A DNA stretch of 64,000 nucleotides, from the NCBI RefSeq assembly GCF_000737595.1, contig NZ_CP006271.1, forward strand, positions 744,001-808,000, given 5' to 3'. The position numbers were made by a program, and so were the translations under genes. Positions 8,603 through 17,292 of the stretch are shown here, piece by piece (position 1 is the first letter of the stretch; every line of letters starts with the position of its first letter). The notes below the pieces were generated by a model that was not told the origin of the DNA, made no database searches, and worked only from the letters and a program-made list of their open reading frames with translations. The stretch comes from Synechococcus sp. KORDI-52. Its GTDB lineage: Bacteria > Cyanobacteriota > Cyanobacteriia > PCC-6307 > Cyanobiaceae.

Positions 8603-9765
8603 GCGAGTTCGAGCGGCTGGAGCAGCAGCTGGCGGCAGGGCAGTGGGTGCCCCTCTCGCCTGAGGTGGACGCAGCCCCCATTGCTCAATTGCCGCCGGGG
8701 CCAGGGGTGGTGGTGCGCAGTGGTGGCAGCGGTGGCGGCAGCCGTTGCTGCGCCCAACCGTCGCTGCATCTGGATCGTTCAGCCGCCGCCACCGCCCATT
8801 GGTTGACGGGCATTGGCGTGGACCCCGCCTCCACCCTGCTGCTCAACCCACTGCCGCTGGCCCATGTGAGTGGTCTGATGCCCTGGTGGCGCGCCCGCTG
8901 CTGGGGCGCGGCGCATCAGCAGCTGTCGCCTGGGTTGATGAAAACCCCCACCGAATTGCTCGCGTTCTGTCGGGGCCTGCCCACCTGGGGCAAGAACCCT
9001 GCCGTGTTGTCGTTGGTGCCCACACAGCTGGCGCGGCTGCTGGCCCATCCAGACGGCGTGGCTGTCCTGCAGCAGTTGCAGTTGATCTGGATCGGTGGCG
9101 CTGCTCTCCCGGCTCCATTGGCGGATCAGGCGCGTGCTTTGCAGCTGCCGCTCGCGCCCTGTTACGGGTCGACGGAGACGGCGGCAATGGTGGCGGCCCT
9201 CGCACCGGCACGATTTTTGGCCGGTGAGCCGGGGTGTGGGGACCCGCTGGTGGATGTGGAGCTGCGGCTGGCCGCTGATGGGGCGCTTGAGGTGCGCACT
9301 GATCGGTTGGCCCTGGGCCGTTGGCAGGAGGATCAGCCCGAGGGTTGGGAACCGCTCAGGGATGCCAATGGCTGGTGGCGCTCCGGTGATCAGGCCGCGT
9401 TGGCCCCAGGCCTTCAGATTGTGGGGCGCATCGATGGCGCCATTCACTCCGGGGGGGAAACAGTGTTCCCCGAGCAGCTGGAGCAGCGCTTGATGGCGGC
9501 TCTGCAGGCGATATCGCTTCCGGTGAGTGCCGTGCTGTTGCTCGGTGTTGATGATCCGGAGTGGGGGCAGCGGCTGGTGGCGCTGGTGGGCAGCACTGAC
9601 GCTGCGGTGCTTCAGCGCCTTGCGGCCCTCACGGGGGCCTGGTCGCCGGCGGAGACGCCACGGCGTTGGCTGTTGTGCCCCGAGTTGGCCCCCTCGGCCT
9701 TGGGAAAATGGCAGCGCCAGCGCTGGCGGGAGTGGTTACAGCGGTTGGATTCGGCCGAGGCTTGA
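8599..9765 (+). CDS. menE: o-Succinylbenzoate-CoA ligase
   Basis: This is an ANL-superfamily adenylating enzyme of 388 residues, on the short side. It activates o-succinylbenzoate to its CoA thioester. Visible motifs are YGSTETAAMVA, GWWRSGDQA, GRIDGAIHSGGETVFPEQLE and the C-terminal catalytic lysine in ALGKWQRQRW. The N-terminal P-loop, normally a Ser/Thr/Gly-rich SSGTTGxPK type motif, is degenerate here (RSGGSGGGSRCCAQ). The start at 8599 overlaps the menC stop. The last 30 bp overlap the convergent thioesterase gene. Confidence 0.9.
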   Translation: MSEFERLEQQLAAGQWVPLSPEVDAAPIAQLPPGPGVVVRSGGSGGGSRCCAQPSLHLDRSAAATAHWLTGIGVDPASTLLLNPLPLAHVSGLMPWWRARCWGAAHQQLSPGLMKTPTELLAFCRGLPTWGKNPAVLSLVPTQLARLLAHPDGVAVLQQLQLIWIGGAALPAPLADQARALQLPLAPCYGSTETAAMVAALAPARFLAGEPGCGDPLVDVELRLAADGALEVRTDRLALGRWQEDQPEGWEPLRDANGWWRSGDQAALAPGLQIVGRIDGAIHSGGETVFPEQLEQRLMAALQAISLPVSAVLLLGVDDPEWGQRLVALVGSTDAAVLQRLAALTGAWSPAETPRRWLLCPELAPSALGKWQRQRWREWLQRLDSAEA

Positions 9766-10191
9766 GGCTTCCAGCCAACGGTCCACGCCATCGGGCAGGG
9801 CACAGCGCCGACGGGTGTGGGCGTCGATGGCCACATGGCGCAGGCAGCCGCAGGCGACCAGCTGGTCCTCCAGCCGCACCTGGCTGTTCACTTCAAAACT
9901 GCTGGGATCGAGCCGTTCTGTGTCCAGATGGATCAACAGTTTGTCGCCCACCTGCACGGGGGCGCGGAAATCGGCATGGCAGTGCACGATCGGCAAGGCC
10001 ACGCTGGGTTGTTTTCCGCGGCCGCCGGGGAAGACTGAACCCGCCGGCAGGCCAAAGCGTTCCAGGCTTTCTTCCCAGGCCTGGTGGCACCAGCCCAGCA
10101 GCTGCTGAAAGTGCATCACGCCGGCGGCATCGGTGTCGCTGAAGCGCACGGTTCGGCTCAGCTCCAGCCAGGGGGCAGAGGTCATGGCCAT
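9736..10191 (-). CDS. 1,4-dihydroxy-2-naphthoyl-CoA hydrolase (hotdog thioesterase)
   Basis: This is a 151-residue hotdog-fold thioesterase of the 4-hydroxybenzoyl-CoA thioesterase group. The family active-site region reads FSDTDAAGVMHF, with Asp as the likely catalytic residue. Synechocystis slr0204-type enzymes of this kind release DHNA from DHNA-CoA before MenA acts. Its position, convergent with menE, supports that role. The ATG at 10191 is followed by a second ATG at 10185; either could be used. No menB or menD is in the window. Confidence 0.85.
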   Translation of the reverse strand: MAMTSAPWLELSRTVRFSDTDAAGVMHFQQLLGWCHQAWEESLERFGLPAGSVFPGGRGKQPSVALPIVHCHADFRAPVQVGDKLLIHLDTERLDPSSFEVNSQVRLEDQLVACGCLRHVAIDAHTRRRCALPDGVDRWLEASSLGRIQPL

Positions 10192-10213
10192 GTGTTGTTG
10201 AAGCCGGTGCCGA

Positions 10214-10228
10214 CTGTCACCCTGACAG
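10214..10228. repeat. Perfect inverted repeat CTGTCA-N3-TGACAG
   Basis: A 6-bp perfect inverted repeat with a 3-bp spacer lies in the 53-bp gap between the divergent thioesterase gene (start 10191) and the membrane protein (start 10245). Its size and position suit a dimeric repressor site, but no regulator can be assigned from the sequence, and chance is possible. Confidence 0.3.
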
Positions 10229-10244
10229 AAATTCAGCCCGAACC

Positions 10245-10922
10245 ATGGCCGCGCCGATCGCTCATGAGCCTCCGTCCATCCAGAAGGCCTGGCAAGCCTT
10301 CCTTCAGCACATCCCTGTGGTGCTGGTGATTTGGGTGGGCTCCATCGTGCTGTCGCTCGTTGGTGTTCTCGCTTATGCCCTGATCATCGTTGTGGTTTCC
10401 GCGACCCTTGGCAACAGCGAGGTGGCGCTGGGCTTCGGGGCGGTTCTGGCCCAATTGGTTCAGCTGCCCTTCTCGCTTCTGGTCAGCCTGTTGTCGGTGT
10501 TGCTGGTGGCTGTCCCTGCCGTCTACTACGAGCGCGGTGAGGTGGTCACGATTTCGGCGGCCGCTCAGCTGCTCACCGGCCATTGGTGGCGTTATCTCCT
10601 CGCAGGCCTGTTCTTTTCGCTCGCCATGACGATTGGCTTTCTGCTCTGCATCCTTCCCGGCATTGCGGTTGCGCTGGTTGCTCCGGTGTTTGTGAATCGC
10701 ATCTTCGTCACCGACATGGGCATCGGAGAGGCGTTCGCCCAGTCGTTTCAGGTTGTGTATCGCTCGGAGAACGGGTTGAGCTTCGTTGGGCTTGAGGTGT
10801 TGACGGGCATGGTTGTGGCGTTTCTGGCCCTGTTGACTTGTGGCCTGGGCGGTTTTGTGGTGATCCCCATGGCCAGCTTCTTCCTGCAGAACGTTGCCTA
10901 TGAGCGCGGTCTGTTGCGTTGA
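10245..10922 (+). CDS. Polytopic membrane protein of unknown function
   Basis: This is a 225-residue protein with about five or six hydrophobic segments. It opens with a soluble stretch of roughly 20 residues containing IQKAWQAFLQHI, then alternates long hydrophobic helices with short loops. The architecture resembles the minus-strand protein at 13985-14782, which has a comparable amphipathic entry ([12 protein letters not shown]). I do not recognise a catalytic motif. It may belong to the loosely defined DUF4013/GDPD-anchor-like membrane group, but that is a guess. It is transcribed away from the men thioesterase and ends 4 bp from the convergent DUF2752 gene. Confidence 0.75.
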   Translation: MAAPIAHEPPSIQKAWQAFLQHIPVVLVIWVGSIVLSLVGVLAYALIIVVVSATLGNSEVALGFGAVLAQLVQLPFSLLVSLLSVLLVAVPAVYYERGEVVTISAAAQLLTGHWWRYLLAGLFFSLAMTIGFLLCILPGIAVALVAPVFVNRIFVTDMGIGEAFAQSFQVVYRSENGLSFVGLEVLTGMVVAFLALLTCGLGGFVVIPMASFFLQNVAYERGLLR

Positions 10923-10926
10923 GGGC

Positions 10927-11271
10927 TTAGCCGCCGGGCCAGTTGTTGGTGCTCAGGCGCAGTAGCCAGTAGCTGATCAACGCTCCACCAATGATGGGAA
11001 GGGGCCAGACGGGCAGGCCCTTGGGGATGATCCGCCGTTGCTTGAGGGCCTGAATACTCCAAACCAACAGTCCCACAGCCGTGACTGGGCCGAAGAGATG
11101 CCATTGCAATGATCCGTTCAGATCACCGGTGAGGGCTGCCGCCGTTGCGCGGGTCAGAAAGCAGGTGGGGCAGGGCACCCCTGTGAGCTCACGAAGCGGG
11201 CAGCTCAGGCCGGGAAGGCCCGGATGAAGGCCCTTCAGCCATAACGTGCCCGTCAGGGTCGCGGGAAGCAC
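10927..11271 (-). CDS. DUF2752 membrane protein
   Basis: This 114-residue protein has the DUF2752 signature CPLRELTGVPCPTCFLTRA followed by LTGDLNGSLQWHLFGP, and two C-terminal hydrophobic helices. The paired cysteines in the CPTC-type motif are typical of the family, whose function is unknown. The start is a GTG at 11269-11271. It is divergent from the next membrane protein, with the shared promoter region in only about 45 bp. Confidence 0.82.
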   Translation of the reverse strand: MLPATLTGTLWLKGLHPGLPGLSCPLRELTGVPCPTCFLTRATAAALTGDLNGSLQWHLFGPVTAVGLLVWSIQALKQRRIIPKGLPVWPLPIIGGALISYWLLRLSTNNWPGG

Positions 11272-11316
11272 GTAACCCGTGCGTTGCAGTCGACGAAGAA
11301 AACGGTTCAGAGCTTG

Positions 11317-11874
11317 ATGCCACTAACCGGTCTTGTCACAGTCTGCTCGGTGCTGCCGCAACAGGTGATGGACGTTCTGATTCGAGCCCTGCTGGCCCAT
11401 GTCTATGTATGGACCTTGGTTCTCGCCCTACTGCTGTCTGCCCTGCAGACCCGACGGGGCTGGCGGCTTGAGCGATGGGCCGAGGCCTCGCTGCTTTGGA
11501 TCGCCTTTTGGGTGCTGGGCGTCGCCGGCGTTTATGGGTTCATCGTGCACATTGCCTTTGGCCCCTTCATTGCTGAGCAGATCGGCTGGCCCAACAGTCC
11601 CTTCCAGAATGAGGTGGCCTACGCCAATCTGACCATCGGCATCCTGGGCCTCACCAGCTTCTGGTATCGACGTCGCGACTATCTGCTGGCAGCCATGGTC
11701 GCTTTTGGCAGCTGGTTCTTTGCCGATGGTGTAGGCCATGTGGTGTCGTTGTTGGTGGACAACAACACCGCACCCTCCAATGCCGGTTCAGTGCTTTACA
11801 CCGACTTGTTGACCCCTTTGTTGGTGGTGCTTTTGCTTTGGCTCAGCCGGAAAGAGCGTTGCAGGTTGCATTGA
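11317..11874 (+). CDS. Conserved membrane protein (DUF6790-like)
   Basis: The product is about 185 residues with five or six hydrophobic helices. The middle holds a conserved-looking loop, IGWPNSPFQNEVAYANL, followed by another helix and a WYRRRDY turn, resembling proteins grouped as DUF6790. No enzyme motif is visible. The open frame begins with a TTG at 11284, but ATG 11317 or ATG 11368 (MDVLIRALLAHVY) are better starts; 11368 would begin right at the first helix. It ends against the convergent ndhH. Confidence 0.7.
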   Translation: MPLTGLVTVCSVLPQQVMDVLIRALLAHVYVWTLVLALLLSALQTRRGWRLERWAEASLLWIAFWVLGVAGVYGFIVHIAFGPFIAEQIGWPNSPFQNEVAYANLTIGILGLTSFWYRRRDYLLAAMVAFGSWFFADGVGHVVSLLVDNNTAPSNAGSVLYTDLLTPLLVVLLLWLSRKERCRLH

Positions 11875-13059
11875 TCAGCGATCCACGGATCCCATGATCA
11901 CGTCGATGGACCCAAGAATGGCCATGATGTCGGCCACCTTGTGTCCTTTGAGGATGTGGGGAAGGATCTGCAGGTTGTTGCTGTCGGCAGCGCGGATCTT
12001 GAAGCGCCAGGGGGTGACATCGTTGTTGCCCTGGATGAACACACCGATCTCGCCCTTGCCGGATTCCAGGCGGGTGTAGAGCTCGCCGTTCGGAATCTTG
12101 AAGGTGGGGGCCACTTTCTTGGCCACGTACTGGAAGTCGAACCCGGCGGCGTCGCTGCCTTTGCCTTCGTTGAGGCGCTTGGCCTCGAGATTTTCGGTGG
12201 GGCCGCCGGGGATCATGTCGCAGGCCTGGCGCAGGATCTTGAGCGACTGGCGCATTTCCTCGATGCGCACGCGGTAGCGGGCGTAGCAGTCGCCTTCCTT
12301 TTCCCAGGCCACCTGCCAGTCGAAGTCGTCGTAGCACTCGTAGTGATCCACCTTGCGCAGATCCCAGGGCACACCGGAGGCGCGCAGCATTGGGCCGGAG
12401 AGGCTCCAGTTGATGGCGTCCTGCTTCTCGATCGTGCCCAGGCCCTCGATCCGGCGACGGAAGATCGGGTTGTTGGTGATCAGCTTCTCGTATTCGTCGA
12501 TCTTGGGACCGAACCAGTCGCAGAAATCGCGACATTTTTCCAGCCAGCCCCAGGGCAGGTCAGCGGCAACGCCGCCGATGCGGAAATAGTTGTTGTTGAT
12601 CAGCCGCTGGCCAGTGGCGGCTTCCCAGAGGTCGTAAATCATCTCCCGCTCCCGGAAGATGTAGAAGAACGGGGTCTGGGCCCCCACGTCTGCCAGGAAG
12701 GGTCCAAGCCAGAGCAGGTGATTAGCGATGCGGTTGAGTTCCAGCATCAGCACCCTGATGTAGCTGGCCCGCTTGGGCACCGGGATGTCCGCCAGCTTCT
12801 CCGGGGCATTCACCACGATGGCTTCGTAGAACATGCCCGCCGCGTAATCCATGCGGCTCACGTAAGGCACGAACATGACGTTCGTACGGTTTTCAGCGAT
12901 CTTCTCCATGCCCCGGTGGAGGTAACCAATCACCGGTTCGCAGTCGACCACGTCCTCACCATCGAGGGTGACCACGAGCCGCAACACCCCGTGCATCGAG
13001 GGGTGGTGGGGCCCGAAGTTCACCACCATGGGCTCCGTGCGCGTTTCCAGCTGCGTCAT
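11875..13059 (-). CDS. ndhH: NAD(P)H-quinone oxidoreductase subunit H
   Basis: This is the 49-kDa-type subunit of cyanobacterial NDH-1, 394 residues. It sits in the hydrophilic arm on the thylakoid membrane near the quinone site. The N-terminus shows [17 protein letters not shown] and [14 protein letters not shown], both strongly conserved, and the C-terminus ends in [16 protein letters not shown]. The complex carries out respiration, cyclic electron flow and CO2 uptake. The gene stands alone here, apart from the other ndh clusters in the window, and is divergent from rsmH across 54 bp. Confidence 0.97.
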   Translation of the reverse strand: MTQLETRTEPMVVNFGPHHPSMHGVLRLVVTLDGEDVVDCEPVIGYLHRGMEKIAENRTNVMFVPYVSRMDYAAGMFYEAIVVNAPEKLADIPVPKRASYIRVLMLELNRIANHLLWLGPFLADVGAQTPFFYIFREREMIYDLWEAATGQRLINNNYFRIGGVAADLPWGWLEKCRDFCDWFGPKIDEYEKLITNNPIFRRRIEGLGTIEKQDAINWSLSGPMLRASGVPWDLRKVDHYECYDDFDWQVAWEKEGDCYARYRVRIEEMRQSLKILRQACDMIPGGPTENLEAKRLNEGKGSDAAGFDFQYVAKKVAPTFKIPNGELYTRLESGKGEIGVFIQGNNDVTPWRFKIRAADSNNLQILPHILKGHKVADIMAILGSIDVIMGSVDR

Positions 13060-13113
13060 GGGAGCGGTGGTCCGATCGATGAGTAGATCTTAAGGAGTCT
13101 TCGCCTGTGGCTT

Positions 13114-13998
13114 GTGCCCCCCTTCAGCCATGTGCCCGTGCTGGCCGATGCGGTGCTGGATGCGGCCCGGCAGATCCCGCGGCCGGAGGGCCTTTTGATT
13201 GACGCCACCCTCGGTGGCGGCGGCCACAGCGCCCTCTTGCTGGACCAGCATCCCCGCCTGCGCCTGATCGGCCTGGACCAGGACGCCACGGCCCGGGCCG
13301 CGGCGGCGCAGCGTCTGGCTCCCTATGGAGATCGTGTCTCGATCGTGGCCACCAACTTTGCCGACTACGTGCCGCCCGAACCCGCCGTGATGGTGCTGGC
13401 GGATCTGGGGGTGAGCAGCCCCCAGCTGGATGTGGCGGAGCGGGGCTTCAGTTTTCGCCTCGATGGTCCCTTGGACATGCGGATGAATGCAGGCGGCGCG
13501 GGGGAGACCGCGGCTGAGCTGATTGACCGCCTGGAGGAGAACGAGCTGGCGGATCTGATCTATGGCTATGGGGAGGAGCGGCTCTCCCGCCGAATCGCCC
13601 GGCGGATCAAGGCCGACCTCAAGGACAAAGGCGCCTACAGCGGAACGGCAGCCTTGGCCTATGCCGTGGCCGGTTGTTATCCCCCCAAAGCGCGGCGGGG
13701 GCGGATTCACCCGGCCACCCGCACCTTCCAGGCCCTGCGGATTGCGGTGAACGATGAACTGGGAGTGCTGGATCGCCTGCTCCAGCAGGCTCCCGATTGG
13801 CTGGAGCCTGAGGGTCTGCTGGGGATCATCAGCTTCCATTCCCTGGAAGACCGCCGCGTCAAGACCGCCTTCCTGCGGGATGAGCGCTTGCAGCGGATCA
13901 CCCGCAAGCCGGTGGTGGCCACCAAGCAGGAGGAGGAGGCCAACCCCCGCAGCCGCAGTGCCAAATGGCGGCTGGCCCAAAGGCTCAGCGGTTGCTGA
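13114..13998 (+). CDS. rsmH: 16S rRNA (cytosine-1402-N4) methyltransferase
   Basis: This SAM-dependent methyltransferase of 294 residues (formerly MraW) modifies 16S rRNA in the P-site. It begins [14 protein letters not shown]. Other landmarks are the SAM loop [14 protein letters not shown], the strand [29 protein letters not shown], and the C-terminal [15 protein letters not shown]. The start is GTG 13114. An AAGGAG lies at 13092-13097, rather far (16 nt) from it. The 3' end overlaps the next, convergent gene by 14 bp. Confidence 0.95.
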   Translation: MPPFSHVPVLADAVLDAARQIPRPEGLLIDATLGGGGHSALLLDQHPRLRLIGLDQDATARAAAAQRLAPYGDRVSIVATNFADYVPPEPAVMVLADLGVSSPQLDVAERGFSFRLDGPLDMRMNAGGAGETAAELIDRLEENELADLIYGYGEERLSRRIARRIKADLKDKGAYSGTAALAYAVAGCYPPKARRGRIHPATRTFQALRIAVNDELGVLDRLLQQAPDWLEPEGLLGIISFHSLEDRRVKTAFLRDERLQRITRKPVVATKQEEEANPRSRSAKWRLAQRLSGC

Positions 13999-14782
13999 GC
14001 AGGCCGCTGTTGTCGTCCTGGCCGAAGAGTTGTCGGTAGGCCGCGCCGGTGATGCAAACGCAAACCGGAGCAGCGGCCACAAGCCCCACCAAACAGGCCA
14101 GAACCCCCAGCAGCAGGATCAGCGCCTGAAGGATCAACAGCCCCAGCACTTGCCACCACTGGTCCTGCACCACAGTGATGCCCCGCTGGATCGTGGCGAT
14201 CGGGTTCAGGTCGTCCAGCAGGGCAATGAAGCCCAGGAAACTTTGGTTCACCTGGATGTAGATCACGAACAGCATCCCGATGGCCATGGTCAGCAACGCC
14301 AGGGGGCTGCGGCTGAAATTGAGCCCCAGCTCCAGGGCAGCCGCCCTGCCCGCCTCCGCCAGCTGCGGGTCGTTGGGGTCCACCGTTAAGGCCAGATTCA
14401 TCCAGGGACCAAGAACGCTCCAGGCATCGGAGGCATTGAGGGTCACGACGATCACCAGCAGGGCGATGGGCAGCAGCAGAAGTGTCAGCGCCACCTGCCG
14501 GCTGCACAGGCGCCAGATAGCAGTGCCGTTCCAGTGGGTGAAATCGTTGAAGCTGGGGACGGTGCCCTCCAGGGCCATCCAGGAGCCGCGGATCAGGCCG
14601 ACGCCGCCCCACAGGTTCACCACAGCCGACAGCAGCGGACCCAGGAGAGGAAGGACATTGGCCACTTGGGCCAGCAGTGAGCTGAGCAGCACAAAACCCA
14701 CAAAGGTCATGGGGGCCAGGCGAAAGGCATGCCAGCCGTCCTGGACGGCGCTCCCGACGGAGAGTTCGGCCCTGCTGTCCAT
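13985..14782 (-). CDS. Polytopic membrane protein of unknown function
   Basis: The product is 265 residues with about six hydrophobic segments: an N-terminal soluble entry ([14 protein letters not shown]), a long loop around residues 130-155 rich in Asp and Ala, and a very hydrophobic C-terminus with a cysteine-rich turn ([17 protein letters not shown]). The overall layout recalls the protein at 10245-10922. No catalytic motif is seen. It lies between rsmH (convergent overlap) and the cysteine desulfurase gene, which is on the same strand 33 bp upstream. Confidence 0.75.
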   Translation of the reverse strand: MDSRAELSVGSAVQDGWHAFRLAPMTFVGFVLLSSLLAQVANVLPLLGPLLSAVVNLWGGVGLIRGSWMALEGTVPSFNDFTHWNGTAIWRLCSRQVALTLLLLPIALLVIVVTLNASDAWSVLGPWMNLALTVDPNDPQLAEAGRAAALELGLNFSRSPLALLTMAIGMLFVIYIQVNQSFLGFIALLDDLNPIATIQRGITVVQDQWWQVLGLLILQALILLLGVLACLVGLVAAAPVCVCITGAAYRQLFGQDDNSGLLSNR

Positions 14783-14815
14783 GGATTCAGATCTGTCGAC
14801 TGGAAATTAAAGGGA

Positions 14816-15892
14816 TCAGACCTGGGCCGCAGCGGCGGCGTCACCGATCGCCATCACGGCCTGGCGGATGTCTTCAGGTGTGGTGTCGCGCCCCAGGCTG
14901 AGGCGCAGGGAGGCTTCCGCTTCGGCACGGGTGCGGCCGATCGCTTGCAGCACGTGGGACGGGGCACCGTTGCTGCAGGCGGAGCCACTGCTGCAGGCCA
15001 GCTGCGGGCGCAGGGCCCGGTGCAGACGGCTGCCATTCACCCCGGGCAGGCTGATGTTGAGGTTGTGGGGCAGGCGCGGCTCCATGGCTCCGTTGAGCAG
15101 CACGCCGGGGAGCCGCTGCTGCAGGCCCTCCCAGAGCTGATCCCGCAGGCCTTGCAGCCGGCAGTTGCGCTGATCCCGGTCTTGCAACGCGCTTCGGGCT
15201 GCGGCCGCAAACCCCACGATCAAGGCGGTGGGCAGGGTTCCGGCCCTTAGCCCCTCCTCTTGGCCGCCCCCCCACTGCAGCGGTTCGATCACGATGCCGT
15301 CGCGCAGCACCAGCGCGCCGATGCCCTTGGGCCCGTAGAGCTTGTGGGCACTGAGGCTGAGAAGGTCAACGCCCAGGGCATCGGGGTTGAGCGGCACTGT
15401 CCCGAAGGCCTGAGCCCCGTCGCTGTGCAGGGTGATGCCATGGGACCGGCAGAGGGCACCCAGCTGCTCGAGTGGTTGGAGCACGCCGATTTCGTTGTTG
15501 GCTGCCATCACGCTCACCAGCCGCGTTTCGGGGGTGATCGCTGCCTCCAGCTGCTGGGGGGTGATCAATCCATCGGGGCCTGGCGCCAGCAGGGTGACGC
15601 TGAACCCTTCCCGCTGCAGTTGCTTTAATGGATCGAGCACGGCGTGGTGTTCGGTGGCCACGCTGATCAGATGCCCCTTCCCCAGGGCGCGGGCATGGCC
15701 CAGCAGCGCCAGGTTGTTGGCTTCGGTGGCACCACTGGTGAACACCAGCCGTTCCGGCTTCACCCCCACCGCCTCTGCCAGCTGGCGCCGTGCCATCTTC
15801 ACCGCCGCAGAGGCGCTGAGGCCGAGCCGATGCTGACGGCTGGAGGGATTGCCCCAGTCCGCACTCCAGAAGGGCGCCATCGCCTCTACCAC
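14816..15892 (-). CDS. Cysteine desulfurase (IscS/NifS family), 5' end uncertain
   Basis: This PLP enzyme takes sulfur from cysteine for Fe-S clusters and other thiocofactors. Visible are TSGATEANNLAL, EHHAVLDPL, HSDGAQAFG, the PLP lysine in SLSAHKLYGPKG, and the persulfide cysteine in LACSSGSACSNG. The first usual start (GTG 15892) leaves 358 residues, but the family's conserved N-terminal strand is encoded just upstream in the same frame (FDFQATTPCAAE, 15893-15928). That frame stays open back to a TGA at 15956-15958 with no ATG, GTG or TTG. A CTG at 15949 is the best candidate for the true start. Confidence 0.88.
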   Translation of the reverse strand: MVEAMAPFWSADWGNPSSRQHRLGLSASAAVKMARRQLAEAVGVKPERLVFTSGATEANNLALLGHARALGKGHLISVATEHHAVLDPLKQLQREGFSVTLLAPGPDGLITPQQLEAAITPETRLVSVMAANNEIGVLQPLEQLGALCRSHGITLHSDGAQAFGTVPLNPDALGVDLLSLSAHKLYGPKGIGALVLRDGIVIEPLQWGGGQEEGLRAGTLPTALIVGFAAAARSALQDRDQRNCRLQGLRDQLWEGLQQRLPGVLLNGAMEPRLPHNLNISLPGVNGSRLHRALRPQLACSSGSACSNGAPSHVLQAIGRTRAEAEASLRLSLGRDTTPEDIRQAVMAIGDAAAAAQV

Positions 15893-16002
15893 CTCAGCCG
15901 CACAGGGGGTGGTGGCCTGGAAATCAAAGGCGAGAGCCGAGCCGCTCAGGACGAGTCAGGCAGATGTTGCGATCATGGTGCTGCATTGCGTACAGCACCG
16001 GC

Positions 16003-16515
16003 ATGGGTCTGCGATTGCCGATGGCTCTGCTGGGCTTGGGCTGGCTGCTGAGCGCGCAGCCCGCCAATGGTTTCGATCGTGAGCAGGTGCTGGAGCAGAT
16101 GCGCCAATCGCGCCCTGCTGATCTCAAGGTGTTGCTTGAACGACCGGCCCCCGTCGGCACCCTCTCGATCGGGATCTACGGGGTCAAGCCAACGCCGTCG
16201 GATCCCAACACCCGCAGCTACCGGCTCTGGGAAGAGTCGGCGTCGGATCTGAACGTCTATGTCGAGAGCGTCAACTGTTCCACCGCCAAACCTCTGCGAG
16301 TGAAGCGCACGGCGTTGTTGGTCTACGTGCGCACCCTCAACCCCGGCGGCCCGATCACCGATATCAACCGGGAAGATCACCTGGTGTGGTGGGCGGCTTG
16401 CGTGCCCGAGGTGGCGGGAACCGACCCTGCCACGTTGCGCCAGAAGGCCCTCGATCTGGGCTTTTCAACCCTGATTCCCGAACGGCAGGAGCAGTTTCCC
16501 GCACTGGCCCGTTGA
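16003..16515 (+). CDS. Secreted hypothetical protein
   Basis: This is a 170-residue protein with a clear signal peptide at residues 1-23 (hydrophobic LPMALLGLGWLLS, cleavage near AQPANG). The mature part has one cysteine in ESVNCSTAK and another in WAACVPE, and no repeats or metal motifs. I do not recognise the family. An in-frame start at 15964 exists, but ATG 16003 places the hydrophobic core correctly. It is divergent from the cysteine desulfurase and 39 bp upstream of the response regulator gene. Confidence 0.7.
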   Translation: MGLRLPMALLGLGWLLSAQPANGFDREQVLEQMRQSRPADLKVLLERPAPVGTLSIGIYGVKPTPSDPNTRSYRLWEESASDLNVYVESVNCSTAKPLRVKRTALLVYVRTLNPGGPITDINREDHLVWWAACVPEVAGTDPATLRQKALDLGFSTLIPERQEQFPALAR

Positions 16516-16554
16516 GCTTGCTCTCCATACATTGCAACCAGAGCGATTCCGGCC

Positions 16555-17292
16555 ATGAGCGACGCGCCCACCCCCACCGCTGAATCCGCAGAGGCCGCGG
16601 CGCCCGCCCCGCGCCTGTTGCTCGTGGACGATGAGCCGGGGCTGCGGACAGCGGTGCAGGCCTACCTGGAAGACGAAGGCTTTGATGTGTCCACCGCAGT
16701 GGACGGGGAAGAGGGTTTCAGCAAGGCCCAGCAGATGCTGCCGGATGTGGTGATCAGCGACGTGATGATGCCGCGGCTCGATGGCTATGGGCTGCTGCAG
16801 AAGCTGCGCGCCGATGAACGGCTTGGCGGTACTCCGGTGATCTTCCTCACGGCCAAGGGGATGACGGCTGACCGCACACAGGGCTATCTGGCTGGGGTGG
16901 ACGACTACATCCCCAAGCCCTTCGACCCTGATGAGTTGGTGGCGCGGGTGCGCAACGTGGCCCAGCGTCAGCAACGGCTGCTGCAGGAAGCGGCCCGCTT
17001 TGCCGACACGGATATGGGTCAGATGGCCAAGCAGATCACCGAGATCCGCTCGCTGTTGGCCCAGGCGGAAGCCCTGCCCTCCACCGAGCCCGTGGTGCAC
17101 AGCTTCACGCCGCGGGAGGCGAGTGTGCTTCAGCTGGTGGCAGAAGGCTTGATGAACAAGGAGATTGCCCGTCAGCTGGAGACCTCGATCCGCAACGTCG
17201 AGAAGTACGTGAGCCGCTTGTTCAACAAGACGGGCACCTCCAGCCGCACGGAACTGGTGCGCTATGCCCTGGAGCACCGTCTGGTGACTTGA
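16555..17292 (+). CDS. ycf29: Ycf29/Rre1-like response regulator (receiver + LuxR-type HTH)
   Basis: The product is 245 residues. A disordered Ala/Pro-rich start (1-19) precedes a receiver domain (20-135) with the acidic pair in LLLVDDEPG, phosphoacceptor Asp69 in VISDVMMPRLDGYG, and the lysine in YIPKPFDPDEL. A linker of about 45 residues leads to a LuxR/FixJ-type helix-turn-helix (about 183-245: FTPREASVLQLVAEG...NVEKYVSRLF). This architecture and the receiver sequence match Ycf29, called Rre1 in Synechocystis, a stress-responsive regulator whose usual partner is Hik2. No kinase gene is adjacent. Its stop overlaps the start of the next gene. Confidence 0.82.
   Translation: MSDAPTPTAESAEAAAPAPRLLLVDDEPGLRTAVQAYLEDEGFDVSTAVDGEEGFSKAQQMLPDVVISDVMMPRLDGYGLLQKLRADERLGGTPVIFLTAKGMTADRTQGYLAGVDDYIPKPFDPDELVARVRNVAQRQQRLLQEAARFADTDMGQMAKQITEIRSLLAQAEALPSTEPVVHSFTPREASVLQLVAEGLMNKEIARQLETSIRNVEKYVSRLFNKTGTSSRTELVRYALEHRLVT

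Noticed and set aside
11941-13086. A 381-codon frame opposite ndhH
   Set aside because: It lies wholly antisense to the highly conserved ndhH and has no recognisable protein features.
13092-13113. Possible CTG start for rsmH closer to AAGGAG
   Set aside because: A CTG at 13105 is in frame and 7 nt from AAGGAG, but the added residues are not part of the usual RsmH start, so GTG 13114 was kept.
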